From positions 248,001 through 312,000 of the forward strand of contig JAAEAF010000237.1 in the NCBI GenBank assembly GCA_011037195.1: a stretch of 64,000 nt of DNA. The letters run 5' to 3'. A program made the position numbers and the translations under genes. Each line of letters begins with the position of its first letter. The first letter of the stretch is position 1. The notes beneath the pieces were generated by a model, which did not search any database, was not told where the DNA came from, and saw nothing but the letters and a program-made list of their open reading frames with translations. Origin of the DNA: Triatoma infestans. Lineage: Eukaryota > Arthropoda > Insecta > Hemiptera > Reduviidae. Positions 48,426-58,572 of the stretch are shown here, piece by piece.

Positions 48426-48879
48426 TCATCCCAAACAAATATAGAAACTTCAACTTGATATTCCGCTTGTGTTTCATAAAGAGAGAGAGAGAGAGAGAGA
48501 GCAAGGCAGGTTTCGGCTAATTAATTAATTGATAAAACGATCTTCTCTCTTCATCGTATGTTTTGTATGTATTCCAAAATTCGGCATATTAGTTTTCTCA
48601 CATGGATGTAAGTTATAAAAAATTGTAGACTTGACACTACAAAAAAATATCTTCACATTAATTAGGAATCAAGTAACAGCCGGAAATGAACTGAGGAGAA
48701 CTGGATAGAGAATATGGTAATTGGACAGAGTATGATGCATCTGGCAGCGATGCCAAGAATAAAATACAGAAACCACTGGTGACTTCACATCTGCTAAGAC
48801 GCACTTCTATTGGCATCGCTGCACGTCTCACAGCGCTGCAAGCAGCTTAAAACCAGAAAAGATTATATGAGGACGGATA
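48426..48879. other. Unassigned; GA microsatellite
   Basis: GA run at about 48480-48502. Nothing else recognised. Confidence 0.5.
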
Positions 48880-49250
48880 TCTCACATTCAGATGCCAGCA
48901 TTGTAGCTAATCACTCGATAAACTGCTCCGATTCGGTATTGCACTGAGGGACAGTTTTGACACAGATAAGTTTATTGTCGAAATACAAAATAGACCTGCA
49001 ATATGGAGGTCAGGAGTTGAAGAAGAAACGCTGGGAAAAGGTGGTGAAAATTTTTGGAGTAATGAACTTGACGGCAGCAGAGAAAAACAGTATCTCTTCT
49101 TTCCCCTGTATATATCCAACAACTTATCGAAGGATTTCACTGACATTCTCACGCAAACAATCCATGTCTGCTGCGATCCACAACTCAAGGATGGACCCTC
49201 AAGCGTCTCTTCCTCCCATTGCCTTTTCGTAAATGACAGCGTCGAATACA
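48880..49250 (+). pseudogene. Broken MADF-like domain fragment
   Basis: DKFIVEIQNRPAIW (48959-49006) in one frame and LKKKRWEKVVKIFG (49015-49056) in another match the two halves of a MADF DNA-binding domain (RP-x-LW, then a W-x-x-V/I block). The usual spacer of about 15 residues is cut to about 5 and the frame shifts between them. MADF domains occur in insect transcription factors and in accessory proteins of PIF/Harbinger transposons. Downstream frames to about 49250 are unrecognised. Assignment rests on short motifs. Confidence 0.4.
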
Positions 49251-49648
49251 AGCGATTACTAATAACTGTTCAATATCCATTATGAGAATGACAGAGCCTA
49301 CCATCTTAGTTGGCATCTCGTGTGGCAGGCCCTGCAAATGCCAAAAGAGCTGCCGTGGCATCCAATTCTGACATGGCTGCAGATATCCGTTGAGTTGGCC
49401 ATGACAGAGAAAGAGAGAGAAGAAGTTTAATGTGATGACTTCTGGAATGAACAGCAGCCAGACTAGGAGGCCATCCCAAAAGCCATCCATCAGATGGATG
49501 AAGTTCTAAAAAAAAAAGTTTGGAAATCCTTCGACGTGAATATATTTAGCAAAAGGAAATCCTCAATAGAGGGCTAAAAAGTTTGAGAGGCTGAAATTCT
49601 TTATGGTGTGTAGTGCTGCCTGATGGGAAGTAAAGATCTATAGGAAGG
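49251..49648. other. Unassigned stretch before the tandem duplication
   Basis: Moderate composition; may be the rest of the MADF-like pseudogene's source. No domain recognised. Confidence 0.4.
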
Positions 49649-50769
49649 ATTTGAAGGACGCTTCTAACAGGTTTTTTTTTTAGTTTTAATAATATTCTTC
49701 CATAGAAAGATGTGTGTACGTGACAAAAAATAAAGTGCCCTCGTAAATTTTCGATAGGTTTCTACTCTTAAGAGATGATAAAGTAAGGAAAAAGATAGCT
49801 GATAATCCCTCTGTTGAAGCTAAGGGAAGAATACTATACCATTTCCGTTCTCTCTGCAAATTTCCCCTTGATAAGGATCAAAATAATTCTTCCATTCATT
49901 TTTTATATTAGTGAATATTTTATATCTTAGACGACACATTTCTTTTTTTATTTTCTTTGATTTATTACAAGAAAATATTATTGTTTTAATTAAAATAAAG
50001 AAGGATATAACTCTTTTAGCTGGTAAGAGCGAAAATTAATTTATTATAATTAAAAAACAACCTTTGCAATTTTCTCATATTAATATAACTAAACAAACTA
50101 AAGCACTGCTCTGTCTCTTTGAATGTTTGTTGCAGTTATACGAGATGTCCATTTGAGGAGTGAATGTATTGATATATAAAAAAAAAAATAATAATAATCA
50201 ACGCAAAATAATATCTGCTCAATAAACTGCAAAGAAACTTAATTTATTGTTTATAGTAAAAGCTCCATTTCTTTTGGCTTTAGAAAACTTATCTAGGGAT
50301 TTTGTTTCATAGGGAATCCTCAACATAAAGTTACTTTGTTTAGGAGTTCTAATTATAAACAACACTGCTTTGTTTTTATTGCTTTATTTTTTAACTATAA
50401 TTATTATGGAGATATTATAATTATCCACCAGAATCTTAATTAATTCACTTTCATCTTGAAGGCTGTGTTACCTTTTTTTTTTATATAACTATAGACACTT
50501 CAAAACAAATATCCAAAAAAATTACTGAGTTTTAAATTTGTGAGATTCCATCATCCTTTAGTTGTCTATGCTCTGCTTTTATTCAATTAATTCAATTAAT
50601 AGGAGAATCCCCTCATCAAGGCTTTTACAGCTACCTCGATGAAAACAACTGCCGCAGAATAGGGAAAAAAAGGGAGTGTACCTAGTGGTACAAGACTCAT
50701 CCTAGTTAAATAGCCAGAGTTTAAACATAGTCTAGTTCTTACAGCCGCTTCAGAGGTTCTTCAGAATAG

Positions 50770-50955
50770 CTCATCGTCGAGGGCGATATTTACAAATCCC
50801 AGTTAGAGAAATCTCTCGCTTTCCTTGCAGTAGCAGATGACTTGAAACAGTATCCCTTCTTCAAGCAAAACCTGTCAGAGCTTCGTATACTTCCACAGAC
50901 TACACAGTCTAGACAACAGTCTTATTCTCAATACTTGAAACCTCACAGCCTCTAA
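50770..50955 (+). other. Unrecognised open stretch, 61 codons
   Basis: Begins after a stop at 50767-50769, so there is no start codon. Reads LIVEGDIYKSQLEKSLAFLA, VADDLKQYPFFKQNLSELRI, LPQTTQSRQQSYSQYLKPHS, L and stop. Composition is coding-like and unlike its A+T-rich neighbours. Could be the last exon or a fragment of a protein I do not recognise. Confidence 0.25.
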
Positions 50956-50990
50956 TTAAGGAGTTCTTCCGTGAGGTTTTCCAAGGATCC

Positions 50991-51388
50991 TTTATTTTAT
51001 TTTTATTTTTTTTAATGCAGGGATTATTGCACTGCGACCTGAAAGATCTATTGTGCCCCCCGGAGCCCATCAACGAACACTGAGCTGTAGAGACTCCTAG
51101 GAATAGAAAATCTAAGGGACCCTTCGAACCCGGGACCTCCACGTTGCTAGTCCAGCGCAATACAACTGAGCTATTCCATTCCATTCTCCCTTGGCTTGCG
51201 CCAGTTTACTAGGGACAGAGACCCTAGTTTGTTTGCTGTGTTTGTCCTCTGTAAAGGATAGAGTGTACGTAGTTTAAGTGTATTGTGTACTGTTCTGACG
51301 AAGTGCAGCACTGAGCAGTGGTAACCCGTGGGGTCGCTACTCCCCAAGTAACATGCAACAGATACCCCTTGCGGGCAAAGATATAATG
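50991..51388 (-). mobile_element. Long tRNA-derived SINE, type 2
   Basis: Minus strand, about 400 bp. The 5' head (51388-51185) matches 62400-62640. Then a tRNA-like part with CTAGCAACGTGGAGGTCCCG and GGTTCGAA, then TTAGATTTTCTATTCCTAGG and a short body. The tail CACAATAGATCTTTCAGGTC then GCAGTGCAATAATCCC matches the LINE 3' tail at 18060-18145. A-rich end. Confidence 0.8.
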
Positions 51389-51418
51389 TTTTTAATAAAT
51401 GTTTTAATAAATGTTTTT

Positions 51419-51629
51419 GCGTACTGGACTCCCACGCGGAGGACCCGGGTTCGAGTCCAGCTGTGCTACCCTTAGATTTTTTCTTCCTAGGAGCCTCTAC
51501 ACCTCACTGTCCGATGGTGGACAGTGTTGTCTGTAACGAGAGAACACTGTCCGGAGGCGGCAGTGCACTGAGAAGGCTGCGGGCGCCAATGACATAAATG
51601 TTGACGCGCCTTAAATTAAAAAAAAAAAT
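51419..51629 (+). mobile_element. SINE type 1, 5'-truncated
   Basis: Flanked by ATGTTTTT (51411-51418 and 51630-51637). It begins at GCGTACTGG inside the A box, with B box GGTTCGAGTCC, the shared body, and the GTTGACGCGCC tail plus poly-A. Confidence 0.8.
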
Positions 51630-52689
51630 ATGTTTTTATAATGTTGCTAAATAAATGTTTTTGTCTACCTTTGGACAGTTGCATTTCGCCACCAGGCCGA
51701 TGTTTTATTGCGAACCTGGGCTTTAATAAATGATTTCATTACTAAGTATGCCGTAGAAAAAATCCGGGGCATGCCAAGGAGTTATTCAAACAATGACCAA
51801 ATAGTAAATTGCACAATAAATCTTCGTAGAAAAAGCTGTACCTCTTCCACTCAGTCAAATTATTCACACAGAAGCCTTACCATAATCTTATATTGCACCA
51901 GGTCCCCCAGTTGATCTGCCTTTCCAGTAAATACGAAAACCACATTTATGGATTTCTATTCAGTAAGTTTGATTTATACAAAAATTCATTTATCTTTGTA
52001 AAATATATTTTTTTCTTTATTTTTTTGTTGTTGATCTGATATTTTGAGACCTCATAAACTTAGTGCGACTTAGTAAATACCATCCTGGATATAATTATGT
52101 TAACTATAACATTATAAAAACTTAATTAGTTGATTAGGTATTTTATTTTTCATGTAGGTATTGTTTTTTTCAATCCCTAATTGATTGATCATTATAGGAT
52201 AATTAAATGACAACACATTCATAAATAAAAATGTTACAAGTAAAGTACATCAATAATAATGAATGGCTGATTGTGAATTATGAATCATAATGACTTAATC
52301 TCAATATAATAACAATAATTACAAAGATTATTATTCAATTTGTCCCCCCACATGTTTGTAAATTCTTTATGCTATTAATTATTGCTAAATTATAAGGTTA
52401 TTAAAATATTTTTTAATAATCTCTTCCTTTTTTTTTTAACATTTCATTTGTTTGTAATAAAAATCTATATTCAGCGGTTATAAATTGAATATTCATATCG
52501 ATGGTTTTGTGTTAGCCAATTGTTATAATTCACAAATAATAATTAGCATTCAGAAAAAAGTTCATTATTCATTGCTCCAATTTGGATCTCTCCTACAATT
52601 TTTTTCCAGGTTAATTTTCTACTTTCCAATCAAATCATCAATAAAAATTGTATTATTCAGTAAACTTTTTTTCTTTTTCTTCTGATGTT

Positions 52690-53535
52690 TATATATGTTA
52701 CTTTCTCTTACTGTTAGTAATTATAACTGTAATTTTTTGATATCGAGTTTTCACCGGAAATATACGTTTCCAGGTTCCTCTGAATCCAAAAAAGTTATTT
52801 ATTTAGAAAATGGTCTGAGTGTTCCTTGTGAAAAACGAAAAATCGCAGAAATTTCAGACTTGATATTCTATTCAGTTACCACCACGGGATCCGACAGTAA
52901 GTTATCTATGAAAATTCCTCTACTAAAAGTACCACCTTACAGAATGAATTTTTTCAATTTTGTGATTTTGTCCAAAAATGGCTCCAACGATCAGCGCCCG
53001 CTCTAGCGGATACGCCGCCCCGGAGAAAAAGACAAATTGCCACCCCTTAAGAATATATATATATATATTTTTAAGCAAGTCTATGCATGTTCAAACACAA
53101 GCTGAAGCAGCGCTCAGTCGCGGGCTAATGCTATTCTTTTTTAGAGAAGTATGCACGTTCAAACAAGTTCAAGCATCGTCCTGCGACGAAAAGTTTCAGT
53201 AAATAATTAACGAATTATTTACAAATTCTGCGTTAATTTTTCAGTAATAGTGTAAATATTTTTAGCTTTTAGACATAAACAATATAAATATGCTCCGCAC
53301 TTAAATTTTTAGCGAACGAAAAAATCGATATGTGAAATTTTCTATTAATTGAGTATTTAACACATCAATATTTTTCTCACACTTACCGCCAAAATAGCGC
53401 CCCGGACAAATGTCCGGGTTGTCCGCCCCTAGAGCGGGCGCTGCAACGATTTTCTTTAAACTTGATATATCAACTGAACATACTAAGAGCTACAATTTTT
53501 ATTTGAAACATTTCTCTAGTAAAATATTTAAGGGC
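52690..53535 (+). repeat. Family A copy with nested MITE (unit 1)
   Basis: Starts TTACTTTCTCTTACTGTTAG and holds the start block and first module. It is cut by the MITE 52992-53443 and then by the duplication junction at 53535, so its right part is missing here and present in unit 2. Confidence 0.8.
52992..53443. mobile_element. hAT-like MITE, 452 bp
   Basis: Perfect 15-bp inverted ends CAGCGCCCGCTCTAG; flanking duplication CAACGAT (52985-52991 and 53444-53450), 7 bp and possibly 8 with one mismatch. No transposase. An internal TA run at about 53050. Confidence 0.8.
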
Positions 53536-54656
53536 ATTTGAAGGACGCTTCTAACAGGTTTTTTTTTTAGTTTTAATAATATTCTTCCATAGAAAGATGT
53601 GTGTACGTGACAAAAAATAAAGTGCCCTCGTAAATTTTCGATAGGTTTCTACTCTTAAGAGATGATAAAGTAAGGAAAAAGATAGCTGATAATCCCTCTG
53701 TTGAAGCTAAGGGAAGAATACTATACCATTTCCGTTCTCTCTGCAAATTTCCCCTTGATAAGGATCAAAATAATTCTTCCATTCATTTTTTATATTAGTG
53801 AATATTTTATATCTTAGACGACACATTTCTTTTTTTATTTTCTTTGATTTATTACAAGAAAATATTATTGTTTTAATTAAAATAAAGAAGGATATAACTC
53901 TTTTAGCTGGTAAGAGCGAAAATTAATTTATTATAATTAAAAAACAACCTTTGCAATTTTCTCATATTAATATAACTAAACAAACTAAAGCACTGCTCTG
54001 TCTCTTTGAATGTTTGTTGCAGTTATACGAGATGTCCATTTGAGGAGTGAATGTATTGATATATAAAAAAAAAAATAATAATAATCAACGCAAAATAATA
54101 TCTGCTCAATAAACTGCAAAGAAACTTAATTTATTGTTTATAGTAAAAGCTCCATTTCTTTTGGCTTTAGAAAACTTATCTAGGGATTTTGTTTCATAGG
54201 GAATCCTCAACATAAAGTTACTTTGTTTAGGAGTTCTAATTATAAACAACACTGCTTTGTTTTTATTGCTTTATTTTTTAACTATAATTATTATGGAGAT
54301 ATTATAATTATCCACCAGAATCTTAATTAATTCACTTTCATCTTGAAGGCTGTGTTACCTTTTTTTTTTATATAACTATAGACACTTCAAAACAAATATC
54401 CAAAAAAATTACTGAGTTTTAAATTTGTGAGATTCCATCATCCTTTAGTTGTCTATGCTCTGCTTTTATTCAATTAATTCAATTAATAGGAGAATCCCCT
54501 CATCAAGGCTTTTACAGCTACCTCGATGAAAACAACTGCCGCAGAATAGGGAAAAAAAGGGAGTGTACCTAGTGGTACAAGACTCATCCTAGTTAAATAG
54601 CCAGAGTTTAAACATAGTCTAGTTCTTACAGCCGCTTCAGAGGTTCTTCAGAATAG

Positions 54657-54842
54657 CTCATCGTCGAGGGCGATATTTACAAATCCCAGTTAGAGAAATC
54701 TCTCGCTTTCCTTGCAGTAGCAGATGACTTGAAACAGTATCCCTTCTTCAAGCAAAACCTGTCAGAGCTTCGTATACTTCCACAGACTACACAGTCTAGA
54801 CAACAGTCTTATTCTCAATACTTGAAACCTCACAGCCTCTAA
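54657..54842 (+). other. Unrecognised open stretch (copy)
   Basis: Duplicate of 50770-50955 with no difference that I see. Confidence 0.25.
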
Positions 54843-54877
54843 TTAAGGAGTTCTTCCGTGAGGTTTTCCAAGGATCC

Positions 54878-55275
54878 TTTATTTTATTTTTATTTTTTTT
54901 AATGCAGGGATTATTGCACTGCGACCTGAAAGATCTATTGTGCCCCCCGGAGCCCATCAACGAACACTGAGCTGTAGAGACTCCTAGGAATAGAAAATCT
55001 AAGGGACCCTTCGAACCCGGGACCTCCACGTTGCAAGTCCAGCGCAATACAACTGAGCTATTCCATTCCATTCTCCCTTGGCTTGCGCCAGTTTACTAGG
55101 GACAGAGACCCTAGTTTGTTTGCTGTGTTTGTCCTCTGTAAAGGATAGAGTGTACGTAGTTTAAGTGTATTGTGTACTGTTCTGACGAAGTGCAGCACTG
55201 AGCAGTGGTAACCCGTGGGGTCGCTACTCCCCAAGTAACATGCAACAGATACCCCTTGCGGGCAAAGATATAATG
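54878..55275 (-). mobile_element. Long SINE type 2 (copy)
   Basis: Duplicate of 50991-51388 with one visible base change, CTAGTCC to CAAGTCC type, near 55035. Confidence 0.8.
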
Positions 55276-55305
55276 TTTTTAATAAATGTTTTAATAAATG
55301 TTTTT

Positions 55306-55516
55306 GCGTACTGGACTCCCACGCGGAGGACCCGGGTTCGAGTCCAGCTGTGCTACCCTTAGATTTTTTCTTCCTAGGAGCCTCTACAGCTCACTGTCCG
55401 ATGGTGGACAGTGTTGTCTGTAACGAGAGAACACTGTCCGGGGCCGGAGTGCACTGAGAAGGCTGCGGGCGCCAATGACATAAATGTTGACGCGCCTTAA
55501 ATTAAAAAAAAAAATA
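55306..55516 (+). mobile_element. SINE type 1 (copy)
   Basis: Duplicate of 51419-51629; changes at CTCTACAGCTC and in the GGGGCCGGAGTG segment. Confidence 0.8.
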
Positions 55517-56574
55517 TGTTTTTATAATGTTGCTAAATAAATGTTTTTGTCTACCTTTGGACAGTTGCATTTCGCCACCAGGCCGATGTTTTATTGCGAA
55601 CCTGGGCTTTAATAAATGATTTCATTACTAAGTATGCCGTAGAAAAAATCCGGGGCATGCCAAGGAGTTATTCAAACAATGACCAAATAGTAAATTGCAC
55701 AATAAATCTTCGTAGAAAAAGCTGTACCTCTTCCACTCAGTCAAATTATTCACACAGAAGCCTTACCATAATCTTATATTGCACCAGGTCCCCCAGTTGA
55801 TCTGCCTTTCCAGTAAATATTAAATTTATGGATTTCTATTCAGTAAGTTTGATTTATACAAAAATTCATTTATCTTTGTAAAATATATTTTTTTCTTTAT
55901 TTTTTTGTTGTTGATCTGATATTTTGAGACCTCATAAACTTAGTGCGACTTAGTAAATACCATCCTGGATATAATTATGTTAACTATAACAATATAAAAA
56001 CTTAATTAGTTGATTAGGTATTTTATTTTTCATGTAGGTATTGTTTTTTTCAATCCCTAATTGATTGATCATTATAGGATAATTAAATGACAACACATTC
56101 ATAAATAAAAATGTTACAAGTAAAGTACATCAATAATAATGAATGGCTGATTGTGAATTATGAATCATAATGACTTAATCTCAATATAATAACAATAATT
56201 ACAAAGATTATTATTCAATTTGTCCCCCCACATGTTTGTAAATTCTTTATGCTATTAATTATTGCTAAATTATAAGGTTATTAAAATATTTTTTAATAAT
56301 CTCTTCCTTTTTTTTTTAACATTTCATTTGTTTGTAATAAAAATCTATATTCAGCGGTTATAAATTGAATATTCATATCGATGGTTTTGTGTTAGCCAAT
56401 TGTTATAATTCACAAATAATAATTAGCATTCAGAAAAAAGTTCATTATTCATTGCTCCAATTTGGATCTCTCCTACAATTTTTTTCCAGGTTAATTTTCT
56501 ACTTTCCAATCAAATCATCAATAAAAATTGTATTATTCAGTAAACTTTTTTTCTTTTTCTTCTGATGTTTATAT

Positions 56575-58010
56575 ATGTTACTTTCTCTTACTGTTAGTAA
56601 TTATAACTGTAATTTTTTGATATCGAGTTTTCACCGGAAATATACGTTTCCAGGTTCCTCTGAATCCAAAAAAGTTATTTATTTAGAAAATGGTCTGAGT
56701 GTTCCTTGTGAAAAACGAAAAATCGCAGAAATTTCAGACTTGATATTCTATTCAGTTACCACCACGGGATCCGACAGTAAGTTATCTATGAAAATTCCTC
56801 TACTAAAAGTACCACCTTACAGAATGAATTTTTTCAATTTTGTGATTTTGTCCAAAAATGGCTCCAACGATCAGCGCCCGCTCTAGCGGATACGCCGCCC
56901 CGGAGAAAAAGACAAATTGCCACCCCTTAAGAATATATATATATATATTTTTAAGCAAGTCTATGCATGTTCAAACACAAGCTGAAGCAGCGCTCAGTCG
57001 CGGGCTAATGCTATTCTTTTTTAGAGAAGTATGCACGTTCAAACAAGTTCAAGCATCGTCCTGCGACGAAAAGTTTCAGTAAATAATTAACGAATTATTT
57101 ACAAATTCTGCGTTAATTTTTCAGTAATAGTGTAAATATTTTTAGCTTTTAGACATAAACAATGCTCCGCACTTAAATTTTTAGCGAACGAAAAAATCGA
57201 TATGTGAAATTTTCTATTAATTGAGTATTTAACACATCAATATTTTTCTCACACTTACCGCCAAAATAGCGCCCCGGACAAATGTCCGGGTTGTCCGCCC
57301 CTAGAGCGGGCGCTGCAACGATTTTCTTTAAACTTGATATATCAACTGAACATACTAAGAGCTACAATTTTTATTTGAAACATTTCTCTAGTAAAATATT
57401 TAAGGGCACTTTTTGAGGGAGGTGTGAGGGTTAGATTTTCTTCTAAACTACTGTTCCAGTTTATTAAAAAAATCTATCATCTAAATAATATTATTTAGAA
57501 TTAAATATGTTGTTGAAATTCGGAGTTTGAAGAAAATCGGATGACCAGAAGTGCGTTTTTACTGAAAAGTATTTTTCAGTTTTCTGCTCTTTTTCTATAA
57601 AACGGCTACAACGATTTTCTTTAAACTAAGAATGTGAACTACACATCTAAGGAGCTACAATTTTTATTTGCAACTTTTCTCCGGGTAAAGTCATTTTAGG
57701 GGAATTTTGGTGGAGCGGTGGGGTTATGTTTTCTTCTAAAGTGCAACTTAGGTGTTCATACAATTCTATCATGTAAACAGATTTAATTAGAAATAACTGA
57801 ATTTGCTAAACTTCCCAGTTTCAAGATAATTAGTAAACCGGATTTGCGTTTTTATTGAACAGTTTTTTTTTTTCAGTTTTCGCGTTTTTCTCCATAAAAA
57901 CACGACGAATTACTACATTAAGTTTAGTATACTAACTATAAAATTTGTCAATTACTAGTATGTAAACTGCAGTGAGAGAAAGTTGTGTGAGTGTTTCATA
58001 CTAATTTTTT
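56575..58010 (+). repeat. Family A copy with nested MITE (unit 2), extending right
   Basis: The same copy as 52690-53535 but complete to the right. Modules at about 56803, 57545 and 57838 (spacing about 291-293 once the MITE is removed), ending GTGAGAGAAAGTTGTGTGAG at about 57972-57991. Confidence 0.8.
56872..57315. mobile_element. hAT-like MITE (copy), 444 bp
   Basis: Duplicate of 52992-53443, with an 8-bp deletion. Confidence 0.8.
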
Positions 58011-58062
58011 TTTTATATGACAATCGGCTCTTTGTTTTCTGCAGTAAGAATAAGAGACCTAT

Positions 58063-58074
58063 TTGTTTTATTAT
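58063..58074 (+). repeat. Target-site duplication, left (12 bp)
   Basis: TTGTTTTATTAT, repeated at 58561-58572. Confidence 0.75.
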
Positions 58075-58163
58075 GGAAGATTCTTCTCGACCGTTGCTTG
58101 TATGAAGGAAAAGGATTGTTAGTTTCGGTCTTTTTTTTGAAAAAAATAAAAAACTTAAATTCT

Positions 58164-58202
58164 TGCCAACGTTTCGACAAATATATTGTCTTTTTCAAGG
58201 CA
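58164..58202 (-). ncRNA. Hammerhead-like motif, core changed
   Basis: Minus strand: UGCC, then UUGAAAAA in place of CUGANGA, stem II GACAA...UUGUC, GAAACGUU, then GGCA pairing with UGCC. Core positions C3 and G8 differ from consensus, so cleavage is unlikely. Confidence 0.5.
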
Positions 58203-58473
58203 TAAAAAAATAAAAACTATTAAATAATCTTTAAAACATATCAAACTTGAAAACTAATGTATAATTTTGTAAATAAAACGTTGAGAACACCTCAACAACA
58301 CAGAGAATAGTGAACAAATAAACCCGTTTACAAACAAACAAATCGGATTATTTGTTCACTATTCTCTGTGTTGTTGAGGTGTTCTCAACGTTTTATTTAC
58401 AAAATTATACATAAGTTTTCAAATTTGATATGTTTTAAAGATTATTTAATAGTTTTTATTTTTTTATATTTTA

Positions 58474-58512
58474 TGCCTTGAAAAAGACAATATATTTGTC
58501 GAAACGTTGGCA
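58474..58512 (+). ncRNA. Hammerhead-like motif, partner copy
   Basis: Same motif as 58164-58202 on the other arm and strand, without difference that I see. Confidence 0.5.
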
Positions 58513-58560
58513 AGAATTTAAGTTTTTTTATTTTTTTCAAAAAAAGACCAAAACTCACAG

Positions 58561-58572
58561 TTGTTTTATTAT
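58561..58572 (+). repeat. Target-site duplication, right (12 bp)
   Basis: Second TTGTTTTATTAT. Confidence 0.75.

Larger units (their letters stand above)
49649..53535 (+). repeat. Tandem duplication, unit 1 (3,887 bp)
   Basis: Directly repeated at 53536-57407 with only scattered differences. Holds an unassigned A+T-rich left third, an open stretch at 50770-50955, a minus-strand long SINE, a plus-strand SINE, and family A with a hAT-like MITE. It ends at AAGGGC, where the copy begins with ATTTGAAGG. Confidence 0.95.
53536..57407 (+). repeat. Tandem duplication, unit 2 (3,872 bp)
   Basis: Second direct copy. Differences seen include an 8-bp deletion near 57163 (ATAAATAT lost), a 6-bp change near 55817, and single-base changes in the SINEs. 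Family A continues past the unit end to about 58000. Confidence 0.95.
58075..58560. mobile_element. Second palindromic element with outward hammerhead-like motifs
   Basis: A 486-bp unit flanked by a 12-bp direct repeat. Arms of about 190-200 bp (about 58120-58318 and 58349-58550) are close inverted copies around a spacer of about 30 bp. Both arms carry the hammerhead-like motif reading outward. The left edge has about 50 bp without a partner. The identical short frames on both strands are an effect of the palindrome. Same design as 4592-4883 with different sequence. Confidence 0.75.

Noticed and set aside
50909..51184. 91-codon minus-strand frame repeated at 54796-55071
   Set aside because: It is translated SINE sequence; duplication reflects the tandem segment, not a gene family.
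52695..53006. 103-codon plus-strand frame repeated at 56575-56886
   Set aside because: Lies in family A and runs into the MITE; other family A copies do not keep the frame.
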